In this document: piece by piece, positions 47,812 to 61,300 of the stretch
Position numbering within the stretch: position 1 is the first letter of the stretch
How the letters are laid out: each line of letters begins with the position of its first letter
From: Sarcocystis neurona
Taxonomy: Eukaryota > Apicomplexa > Conoidasida > Eucoccidiorida > Sarcocystidae
Length of the DNA: 64,000 nucleotides
Assembly (NCBI GenBank): GCA_000727475.1
Contig: KL647296.1
Span: 3,454,784-3,518,783 of the forward strand
Direction: 5' to 3'
Translations under genes and position numbers: made by a program
The notes under the pieces: generated by a model
Seen by the model: the letters and a program-made list of their open reading frames with translations, nothing else
Database searches by the model: none
What the model was told of the DNA's origin: nothing

Positions 47812-50223
47812 ATGTCTCCGCTTCGTAGTCCGGGTGGGCGACATGCCCAGCAGCCTCAGCGGGTCCTTCAAAGGCAGTCGCGAACGTCACTGTCTCAGCA
47901 TGATCGCCACACGGCACCAGCAACAGCCACACCAGCTGGATGCTTTGCGTCAAGCCTTCGTTCCTCGCTGCCACCAGTAGTAGGTTCTCGTCCACAGTCG
48001 GCAGCCCTGCTTTCACCTTCAGAAGAGGCTGTTCGGCAGGGGGGTCTGCGGGGTTCAGCCAGTACCCGAGGCGACGGGAGCTTCGGGACGCATTTGCACC
48101 CGCTACCACAAAGAAGTACATTGAAGACAGCCGCATCGCGTCCTACGTACGCAAAAGGTGTCGCAGAATATCTCCGAGCCTTCAAGTCCGACAAAGAAGT
48201 TAGCTCCGCGACTGGTAGCGATGCTCCAAAACAACGCTTTGTGCAGTTCGACAGCAGCCGAGCTCCTCCGATAGCGCCACCGAAAACAACCCCTTCTTCA
48301 GAACTATTTCCAGATTTCCTACCAGCTTCTTGTCAGAACAGTGGTGCACCGACGACAAGTGCAGTGCCTGCACCAAGATGTAAAGCACAGCGGGAACAAG
48401 GTGTCGGTGAAAACAGCAGCGATAATTTAAGTGGATGCGTTTCTCGCGTGTCACTGGAACATGGAGAGGAGAACACCGGGGGCCAGAACAGCACAAGCGA
48501 ATGCGCGTTTCACAATATACAAACTTCGTGCCGGTGTAGTACCCTTCTCATGTCAGAATTCTCTACATCCGACGGAGAAGACGCCTGTCACGGCGCCTTC
48601 ACTGCCGGCACAAGTGAGAGCCTGGTGGTTCAAACTCTCCAAGCGTCCGCGTTTGAGGCAACGTTACGTCCTTCCACGAACTGCTCTACAAGTGCCGTTC
48701 CGTGCACGCCGTCTTGTCCTCACAGTCTTTCGTCAAGCCCTGCTTCACGTGGAAATTTTTCCCACGACAGAGGAAGAAGATCCACTTTGCCACATAGCCA
48801 CAAGAAGAGAGAACGCTACAGCGGCTTCCCATGCAGCGTGACCCCTCCCTTCTATTCACCAGGATCCACGGCAACATCACGACCTAGCCCCCTCCAAAAC
48901 CCGAAGCAGGAACTCGTTGGTCGCGCGCTGCTTTGCAAGAGTGGCACAGCAGAAAACGCCTCTGCATCTCTTTCGGACCGTGCGTGTGCCATTCTGGGTG
49001 CAATTCCGAGTACAATTTCACGCGACAACACCGAATATCTGGGCTCTGAACGTTCGACTACTCAGCGACGTCTACCGTCCCCTGTCACGCCTGGAACAGG
49101 ATGGAGCGAAGCTCTCGCCCGACGCAGCAGCAGCCCGCAAGACAGTAGACTAGATCTCCTTCCTGTTGATGCAGGTGTAACGAGGAGTAGGGACAGGAGC
49201 ACTGCATGGGGGTCATCGCCTCCGGCACTCCCTGAAGCAACAGCATTACCCGTGCTTGCCAAAGCAATGAAGCGCGTACCTTCACACTTGCTGACGCTCT
49301 GCTCGATCTATTTTGACTCTAAGAAGACCGAGAGTGCGGTGGCGACAACAACTTCATTGGTATCCGGCGGACAGTCAGTGCAGAACTGCACTGGCAAATA
49401 CCCAACAACGAGACAACATCACGCACTACCGTTGGAGTGGCTGAAGACTGCTCAACGCTGTCTATCTACTAAAAAAGCGATCGCAAGCGTCAAGGCCGCT
49501 GAAAGCGGAGAAAAGACTACCGAAGCAGGGCTACGTCCCGTTGGGGATGATGAAAGAGAATTGCTGAAGGATGTACGCACAGCAGAAGACGCCATTGCGT
49601 TTTTTTCACGCCACGGTGCAACGGCGGGAGTTCGCTTTGTGTACTGCAATCGACGCCGCCAGCAGCCCCCGCAGCAGGAGGGGGCGACACCACACGAGCG
49701 AGGAGAGAAAGAAGAGCAGCTTGAATCATTGCCTCCGGTACAAACAGATAAAGATGGCTTCTTGTGGGAAGGCGATCAATATAGTTTGGTGGTGGTGCCT
49801 GAAAAAGACGCTGATCCGGAGCATTTCACCATATCAGCCACTGGCATCGTGCACATAGCTCCAGGGCGGCCTTCAGAATTTATCACTCTTCCAGATTTTA
49901 TGCGACAAAGTTTCCTCTTCTCCACCCTGCGCTCAATCTTCTTCTTCAAAACTTACCTCCTGCAAAAACTGCTGCGTATTTGGAGACGCAACGTTCGTCA
50001 GTTAGTCTACAAGCAACAACTGGCAAAACTCGGCAGAAACCTGTTTTTAGCCAAGCCAGTGTTTGCACAGAGCCTTCTGGAAATCCTGTGTTTGATGGCA
50101 GAGCTTCGCAATGTACCACTTCTACAAATGCAGCCCAATACTCTTTACGACCTTGCGCAGTTCGTCGCCCTGCAGAATGGCGCACGCAACGACGTGCACA
50201 ACGGAGCGCGGAAGAGGATCGAG
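47812..50223 (+). CDS. Dynein heavy chain exon 1
   Basis: 804 codons, phase 0 at its end, donor GTAAAC after GAG. The ATG at 47812 is the first in frame (MSPLRSPGG). The frame is open a little further upstream, without an ATG. The exon combines the long low-complexity extension with the first conserved tail block. Confidence 0.85.
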
Positions 50224-53200
50224 GTAAACGTTTTCCATCTTCTCTTTTCCTTCTAGTTCACGTGAGACTTAATATCCACGTGTTTGTTGCAAGCTAAGCA
50301 ACTAGCCGGTGAATGCAGAAGGTGGAGCAGGTGTACGTCCTCTTTCACGTGCACAAGGGTGAATGGGCAGTGTAGAGCCCAGATATAATAAGGCGGCCTA
50401 CAGAGCGACGTCGGTTTCCGCTCCCTGCTGCCGACCAGTCCCCAAATTGAAACACAGTGGCAAGCGTGCTAACACAGAAAGAACTGTGCAACAGGGGAGA
50501 ACACTAAACTGTTTACGAGTAGCTCCTTCCAACGGACGTGAAAGACGCATTTTGTGTGTTGGTAAGCATACGCAAAAACGACTGAAGCACATTCTGAGAA
50601 GACACGAGGCGGACTGAATACTCGACGCCAAACATTACTTCTGCTGGTCCGAGTCAACCGCATCTAGCGTGCGCTTTACACTGGCAAGCATCTGCTTTTC
50701 CAACTACCCCTCTGCTCTTGTCGAATCGACGCTGTAACGCACTTTACGGAGACACGGTCCTGTATCAGTATATATATATACCACAACGCGCGTCTGATTG
50801 ATACTTGCTAGTTGTACACGAGCAAATTACGGAGTACTGGAGTTCCACCGTTTATTTAGTAGGTGGCATGTTAGCTGTCTTCGGAGCTCAACAAAAGGTC
50901 CGAACGTCCAATCAGTTTCTTTTTTTAACGCGGGATTTTTCCTGCTTCGTGTCTTCTGCGGTGAGTAATGGCGCTATAACAGAGGTTACAGAGCTTCCTG
51001 TATGTGGTTTGTGAAACACTACAAAAGGAGCGAATACGTCTACGCCAAAATTCTGCCGTTATTGACCCTTCGTCATTCCTTTTCGAAAAATTGGAGGGCA
51101 GGTGCATACGTACGCCTTTCCACCACAGTTCCTTCTAATTGCGTTCGTTGCTTTTGGAACGCACGACACTTTGGGGGTCAATCACCGGAGTCGTGTCACC
51201 GCGACTTTTTCCGTTGTGCTCTGTCGCCCTTGACCAGTGGCGGGCTTTTGCGGACGACGCCGTCTCCTGCGTTGTTCCCTCGCCGCACAGAACCCGTAGA
51301 CCGTGATTCTGATAACAATTTACTAGGTGTCTTGGTATTTCCCGTCATCCAACAGACAAACCAGCAAGAAATTAATGCAGTGCTGCAAAAGCTGATGACC
51401 CGGTTGCACGAAGCGACGACAATTCCCGAAGCAGACCCCTTCGAGAGTACTTCAGGCAGCAAAACAAAATCCATGGTGCAGGAGGTTCAAGAAGCACGCG
51501 AACGCTTTCAGCAACTTAAAATGGCATACGCAGATGAGGCTCGTCTTCGGGATTTCATTCAGCTTGTGGACTGCATCCTTGCCGTTCGACTTGTCGACGT
51601 AGGTTCCACGTTTAGCCAGTGGACGGCCTTAAGCTTGGTTGCCGTTTGTACCTCTCCCTCTCTCTCCCGTGGCAATCTGTTGAACCGGGTCGTCCACGTA
51701 TCGGGTCGGTCCACCTCTACCATTTTCACTGTTTCCTTATCTCTCCGTCTGTCGGTGTGTCTACGCGTGTAGGCTTGTTTGTCTATGGGTATCTATTAAT
51801 ACGCGTGTACGTCCGTGATGCCTACGTGTATATCTCCTCGAAGATGGAAAACCTGCAGGCACTTTTGTTTTGTATGAAAATGCTACGGACTCCGAGAGCG
51901 CGTGACTGAGAAGTCCAGGGTGGCCTACAGACTTGGCGGTAGAACAGTAACTTTGAAAACGTTACTGTTCACTCTGTCCAAGTGCAGAGAGCCGGGCTCA
52001 GCCTACGTCTGTAATCCCCCGCGATTTGCTTCAGTGACATGAGCACAGATGAAATATTTTACGCTGGTAAGCAGGTCTGGAATCATAGCATCCGTGCAAA
52101 GGCGACTGCTATAATTGCAGATGCAGGCTTGTGCACTGTCACTTCGTTAGCGTGCTGCTGCCTTGTGAGATAGGAGCACTGTTTTTTAGCAGTAGCCGCA
52201 GCAGGAGGGGCGGTAGCAGTATCATTAATATTTGAATATCGAGATGGTGTGCAAACCTGGTGCAATACCGTAGCTGTATCGCGTGTAATTTCAGCTTTAA
52301 GATAGTGATCAGACAGTCCTGATTGTAACAACTATACGGTTTGCGCAAGGTTCACAAATGTAAATACGGTCTCCTGCGGCTCTTGCTGCAAAGCGTCACC
52401 GCTCGTCTAAAATCTATTCACTGCATTATATTTTTGGATGCAACTCCCTACTGACTGAACGTAAGCTATGCGTGTCGCACTTGTTGGACTCAAATAACGG
52501 CGCTTGCTAACGGGCAAGCACGGCGGCGCTACAAAAAGGATGATACCACTTTGAGTACCGGCGGTAACGTGTTGGCGTGATCGTGTCTTTCGGCTGGACA
52601 CGCCCGTTCGTTCCGTTCCGTTCTGCAGTTACATTTTCCTCAACCCTTTTTGCCGTAGCTGCTCGTTCCTCTGAGTGGAACTCCTGCGCCTTTGTGTTCT
52701 CTTACTTCGCTGTACTCTTGCACTCTGATTCCTGGCAACTGAATACACGCATTCACAGACGTCTCTTCTCAGTTAGCAGGGTGGCATCCTACGGGATGTG
52801 CGTCTTCCTTGTGCTTTTCGAAGTGTCGAGCCGGTTTTGGTTCCAAATGCTGTTGCGTGGCCGGTCGGGTTTTTTATTAGCTCTGTGCAGCACAGCTCGT
52901 CTCGTGGCACCCAGATACGCACTTGCCAACGGAATTCAGGTTGACTTACGTAGCGCCGTGCGCCTCCGTAATTCAGCGAGGGCGTAGCATCCTACAGTCC
53001 AATTACCACTCCATTGTTTCCCGCAGCATCAGAGATGCACGCTGGAGAAGGAGCACTATAACGCGTCTGCTCCGTTGTATATTTCTTTCTAAGCCGTTCC
53101 CTTCTTCTTATGAATGTACATACGCATATCCACCGCATACATATACACGCCTACGTATAAGAGCGAATATGTACGTGTGTGCGAATATGTATTTGCATAG

Positions 53201-56200
53201 TCTTATGCGAGTAATCCACGTATACCTATTTAAACGTCTATTTGTGAATGCATTATACAACAGACATGTGCCTGTTTATTTGTGGATTGGGCATGCACGA
53301 CGGCTTACGCAGGAAACATGTTTTCTTATTGTACAGCACCGCCTTTGGAGCCGCAAACGGTGTGTCTATTTCTTTGACCAACAAGCAATGTGAAGACATC
53401 AATGTCTCACGACAGATTGTTCACTGGGTAGTTACTGTGCGTGCCAAAGGCATGCACACCAAAATCAACAGAACTTTTTACGATGTGTAGAAGTGAAAAC
53501 CTACATACCGTGGGACCTACGCGTGTAGCACTTGAAGCATTTGGGCCACGGTATGCATATGAGAAGATCCTCGCCGTCCGAGTGGAAATCCGCCGTGCAT
53601 CTACGATATCGATGCATCTTGACATGCGTGGATATTCAAAGATACGTGCCTGCTGTACACACTTGGAGGGTACGTGAGTGAAAACCATACAGCCCGAATG
53701 TGTGTCTTCGTGCTTCATGCGAGAAGTACAGGAAAACACATCAGAAGATTCTACACTTCTCGTGACCGTTGCACATTTTGTTCTAAGGAGCGCGTTCTTC
53801 GGGGAGACATAATATTTCAATAGACGAACAACCTCTGTAGACGTACGCTGGTGCATAACTGCGCACAACTACATGAGGTAGAATTAATCATTATGTTTGT
53901 ACGTAGATAAGTACGTAGATACGCTAATGAATGTGTATATCTGTGCAGCTCTCGTGTTTGAACGTGTATATCTCTGCAGCTGTGTGCGTCGGTGCACCTG
54001 CACCACACGCATGGATAAGTTCCATGACAGCGTTTTATCTAATATATTACTCCTTGCGTTTACAAGAAAGTTGTCGCTAAAGTAGCAACAAGGTGGTGGG
54101 TTTTTTCGTGCCCATTTCATATTTCACTTTGGCGAGTAGAGTTTTGTATCAAGGCGCCATTCGTCTGCTGTTCTGCTGCCCCAAAGTAGCTTCTTCTCAG
54201 TTCCACGCTTATGCCCATGCCAACTTGAATTCCTTCGAAGCACCACTATAGAGTCCACATATAAATTTAAAACGGCTTCCAAGCTTCGACGGAGTGAACA
54301 GCCCTTTTGTATGCTATGTGGCCTTTCTTGGGGCAGAAATATTGCTGCAAGACTTCACTTTTAATAAGTCGTCCTTATGCCGCGACAAACGTGCTGCAGG
54401 CGGTGACGCACAGTGCTTTGGACTTTCGAGGACGACTCGGAGAAGAAGGCGCATGCAGCAAATTATTCCGCGTTTACGTAAACTTCAGCAAATCCGCTCG
54501 CATTGAATTCTCACCAAGTCAAGAGCAATATCAAGCTGCCCTTCGGGAGCTCTGGGATGGTGAGCACTCGCCGCCGATCAGGCACTAGATCATCTGTTCT
54601 GCGGTGTACGTGTCCGCTGAGTAGACCCTCCCCGAGCAGCGGAGACAAGTGCGTACACTCCGAGAAATGGTTCAGCACGTAACCAAAGTGTACACGCGTA
54701 TATCTATGCGTCCGAGCAGAATTTGAAAACCCACGCAAGCAGTGTCTGGCGGAAACACGCACAATGCGAGGCGTCGCACGTTAAATTTTCGTCTATACGC
54801 CGCTGAAGTGTCTTTGCACCAAAGCAATCTTCTCGACCATTTACAGACTCCAGACAATCTGCAGAGGTCTGACAGATCTATTGGCTCTAAAAGTAAAGTG
54901 CGACAACAATCACATACAAGCGACTACCGAGGCAGAGGTCTCCACGCGGAAACGCCTCCGTGTAATCCGGGCAGTCTCGGTCCTACAGCGTGCTCTGGTG
55001 CGCACACGAGCAAACCAATCTGCAGTCACATCGTCTCACACTGGTCCTGCGGTTCGTCTCTTAGTCAAATGTTGAACCCTTTTCTGTACTGCTCTCTGTG
55101 CAGTGTTTGAGAGAAGCGCATCGGTGTTTGTTGTGGAAGTTGAGGCAATTGCTGGGCGCTGCGCAACAACCTCGACATTGGACGGACATTGCTTTGCTAG
55201 ACAGCACTTCGTCTTCCACCCCTGGAGCTCCACAGCTTACCCGGTGGATATAGTACAATTACACTATTGCCCAGGCGCCGCTCACCGTATCATTTTTCCC
55301 CGTATTGAGCGGGTGGAATCGTATGATCTTTGCTGTACTCGCAGTACGGTTGCTGGACTGTTCTCCCCGATATGCAACGCGACACACTCAACAGTGCGGT
55401 GTGCGCTAACTTCATATTCCTTTCTTCTTTGTGCACGTAACGGCCCTTCAACAATATAAATCTCCCGCGACGACATTCAAAAGATGCCCGCCTTCCCTCT
55501 ACCAAGCACGCAGTAGATCTTACATGCTTTGGTCCGGTATACAGATTTTGAAAATTGGCCGGTTTCCGGCATGATTTACCCCCGCAGAATACGACTCGCA
55601 TTATAAACTGTTCACTCTATACGGCATAAACGTAGTAACCTGCTAATCGGTAAAGGGTTAATCTATGACGTTAACGTCTTTGCACTGAGTCAGCGCTCCG
55701 CCGTCTATCCATTTGCCACCGTACGAGCACTCCAGTCGATATCCGCCTAACCGGCGGACACTCAGAGACTTAATGCTATTCTACCCACAGGTTCTTCTTT
55801 CAACCACCTATGCTGGGCAGTGATCACATTGGTTCATCTTAACCCTGTTTTTAATTTGGGGTGTCTGCGCTACGTTTGCCCTACGGCTGACACTTATATT
55901 TTCTTCATGGGAAAAACTGTGCGTGTTTTCCCCACTGCGAATACAGCTCATCGACGCTGTAGTTTTGCCTATATTTCGGATGTCTTTAATACTTTCTGGT
56001 CTACACAGCAAATGTGAGTAATGCTCCTTGAGCATCTAGGAATTAACAGGAACGCATTGTTTCCCACTAGGTTTACATTAAAGGTAGCGCCTTCTTCAAA
56101 TTGATCCAGAAAAGCAGTTTTTGTTTGTAATTGTCAGTATGGCTGGTGTCACTTGCCCCCTCTACACGCGCTCCTACCTCGTGCAGTTCTGGCTGAGATA

Positions 56201-58290
56201 ACAGCACTGCCAGAAACTCATTGGTCTCGTCACATTAGCTTCGGTCACACAATTTATACTGTCTCCACATAAATGTACGCCAGTATATATTGGTTCACAC
56301 CTCTGTAGAAAGAAACAAACGTGCACATACGTATACGAACATACATAAATTTGTTGTTTCCAATACAAAAAATAGACTGTGACTGTTCGCGGGTGCATCG
56401 CACGCTTTGTCCACGCATTCTCATACCAGGGACCTAGACAAGTAGTCAGCTTTCCCATGAGCCCAGGCACACACGCGGACTGATATACGTGTATATATGT
56501 CTGTGGACAGTCACACAGATAGATATCTCTACACACCGCATCAGACACACGTACCTGTGTACATAAGAGCGTACACATATACTTATACACGTGAGCCGTA
56601 ATCGGTCTCCAAAGTGATTTCGTTTCTCTCTTGAGACACGCAGGCATAGATATGCAATTGTATGCATATGTACATTTCTACCAATATATACCTTGTTTCG
56701 TATATGCCTGTGCACCTATATACGTGTGAAACTGTAGCGGTAGAGTCTGAGGGAAGTAAATATATCCAGAACACGTACGCTGGCACGTGAATCTTTTTCT
56801 CAAATAGTTTTTTTCCCGTCCCATCCATAAATATTGATTTATACGCAGGTTTATCAGTGTCTTCGCCCTCTTCACTTACTTCCAAGCAGGCATATGCATA
56901 TTTACGCAGGTTTACGTATACGGATGCCCGATACGCAGGAAGAATTCCGAATTACTTCCACCTCCTCGTGGTGTATCCCGATTTTTTTTGCTCACCTTCC
57001 TCTGCAGGAATCATTGCGGTGGCGAGCAGTTCGCCGTTTTTTGCTAGCAATCGACTCTATGAAGATGTTATTAAGAAGCCAGAAGATGCAGACACTGGCG
57101 GCCGCTGCTCAATCGAACAGTTGCTGCTTCAGTGCTCCGCATTTCTTACAACAAAGGTATCCTTGTTTCCAAATTTCTCCTGAAGCTACGATAGATACAG
57201 TTAGATACTTGGGCACTCAATTACTCCTTTTTCGCCCACAACGTTCAGTCACGTGTGTCCACACAGACCGCACACATATCCATCCTTTCTCTTCATATAT
57301 TACATGCTTGCATATATGCCCCTCTCTCTGCGTGTCTTTCCTGTCATTTCATGTATTTCTTTGTTCAGGTGCAGTGTGTACTTTTCGTTCAGGCCCCACA
57401 TATCTATCTGCGTAGTTCACACTTGTTAAGCAGTCCGCATGTATTTGTTGTTGTTCACTCAAATGTTCGTCTCCCCCCTAAATCGAATCGTCAATCTTAT
57501 GTTCTGTGTATCCGTCACTTCTGACATTACTGCTTTTCTACGGCTTCCCTTGCGCAGTTTTAATCCCATGAATTCAGTTCTAGACATATGCACATGTGTG
57601 TGGACGGTAATGTCACCATCGATTCATTCCGCAGTTTTATAGACACATATGTACGTGTGTGTGCGCATGTGAGCCGTCTGTGAATCTTCTCTAGCAGAGC
57701 ACATTAATCGTCGGTGTGTACAAAAAGGCGTGTATAAATGTATATTGCCTGCATTATTGTTTCCTGCCCCTGTCCCTCTCTCTCCTTCCTACAGAGTATC
57801 TCTTCGTTATGTCCTTTTAATCCGCAGACAGACAGATACGTTTTTGTTTCCTGTATTTTCCGTAACGAAGTGGTCCTGCTCGCACGGACGCTGACGTTTT
57901 TCCCCCACGTTTTTTTGACGGTGTTTGCTGCAAATAGGAGGACGTCGAACGAAGAATTCTGCGCGATTTTGACCGCGCGAGGAAGTACTCCGATTCTTAC
58001 TTCAGCGTCTACAGGCACGTACTTTTCTTCTCTCCACCAGCATCGGATAGCTTTCTGAAATATCCACGTCCAACCTGCTCTATTTGAACATGTTTCTTGC
58101 ATGTCCGCGTAGTTGATTCTACAGGCGCTTAGATTCGGAAGTGTATTTCTTTGTCTAGCTGTATCTGTCTACACGCACCAGCCTCTCTGTATACGTCCGG
58201 CCGCATTGTCTGTGAGTGTGTCCCTATCGCGGATCGATACGAGTGTGTATCAGACCAAGCTACTGCCTCCGTCCTTGTGTGCACTTTTGC

Positions 58291-58321
<31 letters not shown>

Positions 58322-61300
58322 CTGGTTAAAAACGTTTATCTGTACCCTTACACGCATGTCTTATTGCGGGGAGCGGAAAATCCTCAGACACTCGGCTACA
58401 CCCAGCGCCACAACATGAACGTGTGCGGGTACGGCTCTGCCTTTCGTGTCTGCAGTCCTTTTTGTGTACTTCTGTCTCTCAACGTTAACACATACTCTCG
58501 TATGCGGGTTCCTCTTCACTTCCGTCCCTCGCCCACACACGTGTATATATGTATATGTGGATCCTCTTTTTGCATTTCACTCTACGTGTACGCTTACTTA
58601 GAAGCAGCCGATATCCTCCTTCAGCCCTGCACATCAGGTACACAGACGGCATTACTTGCCCCGGTTCACCGGAAGTGTTTCTAACTGATTTATCCATGAG
58701 AAACACTTCTGCAACTGAAGGTATGTGTACTTGGATCCCTTGTCCAAATACGCAAACACACATTTTGCATGAAGAGAGACGGTCTACATTTGGCATTGTG
58801 TGCGCATAGCGACTTGAAAATTTAAATATCATGTCTTGCGTCTTTTGTGCGCACGCCTCTGCATTCTTCCATGTGTAAATCTCTCCGTCTGTGTCAATCG
58901 GTAGACATTTCACTTAGATACACACAAGGCGCTTTATCTCTCTTTGTCGTTTTACCCGGGCACACCGGAACATCGCCCCATATGGACCTCCCTCTCCGGA
59001 TGTGAACAATCCCACATCCACATATGTACGTACAGCTATGCGTGCACACTTTTTCTTATGTACGTACATGTCTCCTCGGTGCAATATATATACGTATGTA
59101 TATATATATATATACTCGTTTGTGTACGTGTGGGTGTACAGTCGCCGTATCTGTGTGTGCATCCCTTTAGGAAATGTACAGAGGCCTATTTGTTACACCT
59201 CTCTGTCACAGAGACACGTTACAGCCATGATTCTCTGATTTTTAGGCAGATGAAGACGATATTCTTATAGAGTTCTCTCGTTGTCCATGCCACAGCAGAA
59301 ATAGTATGCGCGTCGGTTTTCTTGGGCGCATCAAAGAAAATCTAGGGACACACCGTAGTTCGCCTTGACAATAACGCAGAGAACTTTATCATGTATGTAT
59401 AACGTCGAGAGAAACCTTCACCGTGAAAGGAGACTTCTCCGCTGGGAACGTGTGGATTCGGCGTAAACGTACATACAGAGATCTACATAGATATATGCAT
59501 ATGTGCATATATATATATATAAATATATAAATGGACGAATACACCATACGTATATGTTTGTTTATCTCTCATATGTATGTGCATCCATGTAAAAATATAT
59601 GTATGTCTATATTTATAACTTTGTGCGTACATACCCATGTACATATATATATATATCTGTATATCCATGTATATGTGCATGTATATGTATCCGTATTTAT
59701 GGAGGTATACGCAGACGTAGTGTATCTCCTTGTACAAATACACATACGTGTACGTATATCGATATGCAGATACGTAGGCGAAGATATGTATTTATGTATA
59801 GAGATATGTAAAGCTTTGTATTGATAACTGTATGTCTACGTACAGGTAACGTGTACCTATGAACATATATACTCTGTATCTATATAGACAAATATATATA
59901 TACATATGCATATCTCTATTCACAGCTATATGGTTACATCTATGTCTACATGGATACACTTACATACATATGCATACATGGATGTCCAGGTCTACTTAAG
60001 TGAATTCATGTATACACGTGTAAATCTGTGCACACGTGTTTATATATATATAGATGCAAAATATATGTGAATATATGCAATTACTTTTCTTTCTATACAT
60101 TACCTACGTCTCTATCTCTACAATCGTCTATATACGTACACACATAACGCCGCACGTATATGCACTTCTCCCCTATGTGTCTCTGCCGCCGTCAGTATCT
60201 CTCTCTCTATATATATATCCGTATACATATACGTACATGTAGAATTGTTTATATATCCGCATGTACATCCCCACTTGCACATATGCATATATATATATAT
60301 GTTTATTTATACATATATATATATATATCCACATGTCCATCGCCTTACGTACGTGTTCGCACATGGTTCTCAGCACGCCTGTCTCCCTGCAACTTTTTTT
60401 CTACGTCATATCGTATCTGTACACAATTGTGTTGTTCTCTGCATCTATCCATATCTGTATATCCGTATTTAGATATGTCTCCCCGCTCATATGTATGCGT
60501 ATATGGACGGGCCTTTTTTCGGCTGCTGGGGGACGCCAGTCTGCTGCAAGTCGCAGGACAGTGTTGTGGTCTACACCCTCCTGCAGCTAAGAGAATGGTG
60601 AAGAGATCCATCTTTCTTCTGCTCAGCAGACAGACAGAAGAAATACGAGAGAGAGTGAATTACACCGATAGCCGTAGACACATACCCGCTTCCATCGCAC
60701 GCAGTTTTTCTCTTGATCCTCTGCACAGTGACATGTATATACGTGCGGACACACATCTCGGCTCCCTTCTAGTTGCGCAGGCGTATATGCATATATATAC
60801 ATATGTTTGTATTCCCGGTCAAACATTTTGGCTGTCTAGAGATTTTCAAGTTTTACTCTGGTAGGCCTGCGCCGTCCTCCCTTAACCTTCAGTAATGAAA
60901 CGTCAAACAAAGTCCGTTCTCTCGTAGTTCCTCTCCCCGCCGTCCCTCTTCACGCATGTCTGCGTGCAGCACAGGACCTGCTGCTGTTATTTATCCTGGT
61001 AAATTCGATTGGTCGTCTTGTTGCTTCTGTTTTTCTTGCGGGTGTGGTCCTTTTCTACAGCCGTCCTCCCCTCAGATCTTGTTTTTCATCAAATTTTCGG
61101 TGACGACGCACGCCTGCCTTCCTTCCACTCGCGTCCGCCTGTCTCGACACGGCCCGTCTTCTTCGATGCTTCTGCTGCTGCTTCTTCTTCTTCTGTGCGG
61201 CCTACAACTGCCTCATGTGTCTGTACGTGTGTGGGGCCCAGGCAGATCTACGAGTACGGCTGCACATGGAACGAAGCCACCTTCAGCGCCGCCGTCACGT

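Noticed and set aside
52577..52987. 136-codon open frame inside dynein intron 2
   Set aside because: The composition is Ser/Leu/Arg/Phe-biased, it has no dynein similarity, and exons 2 and 3 already join in phase to give a conserved run.
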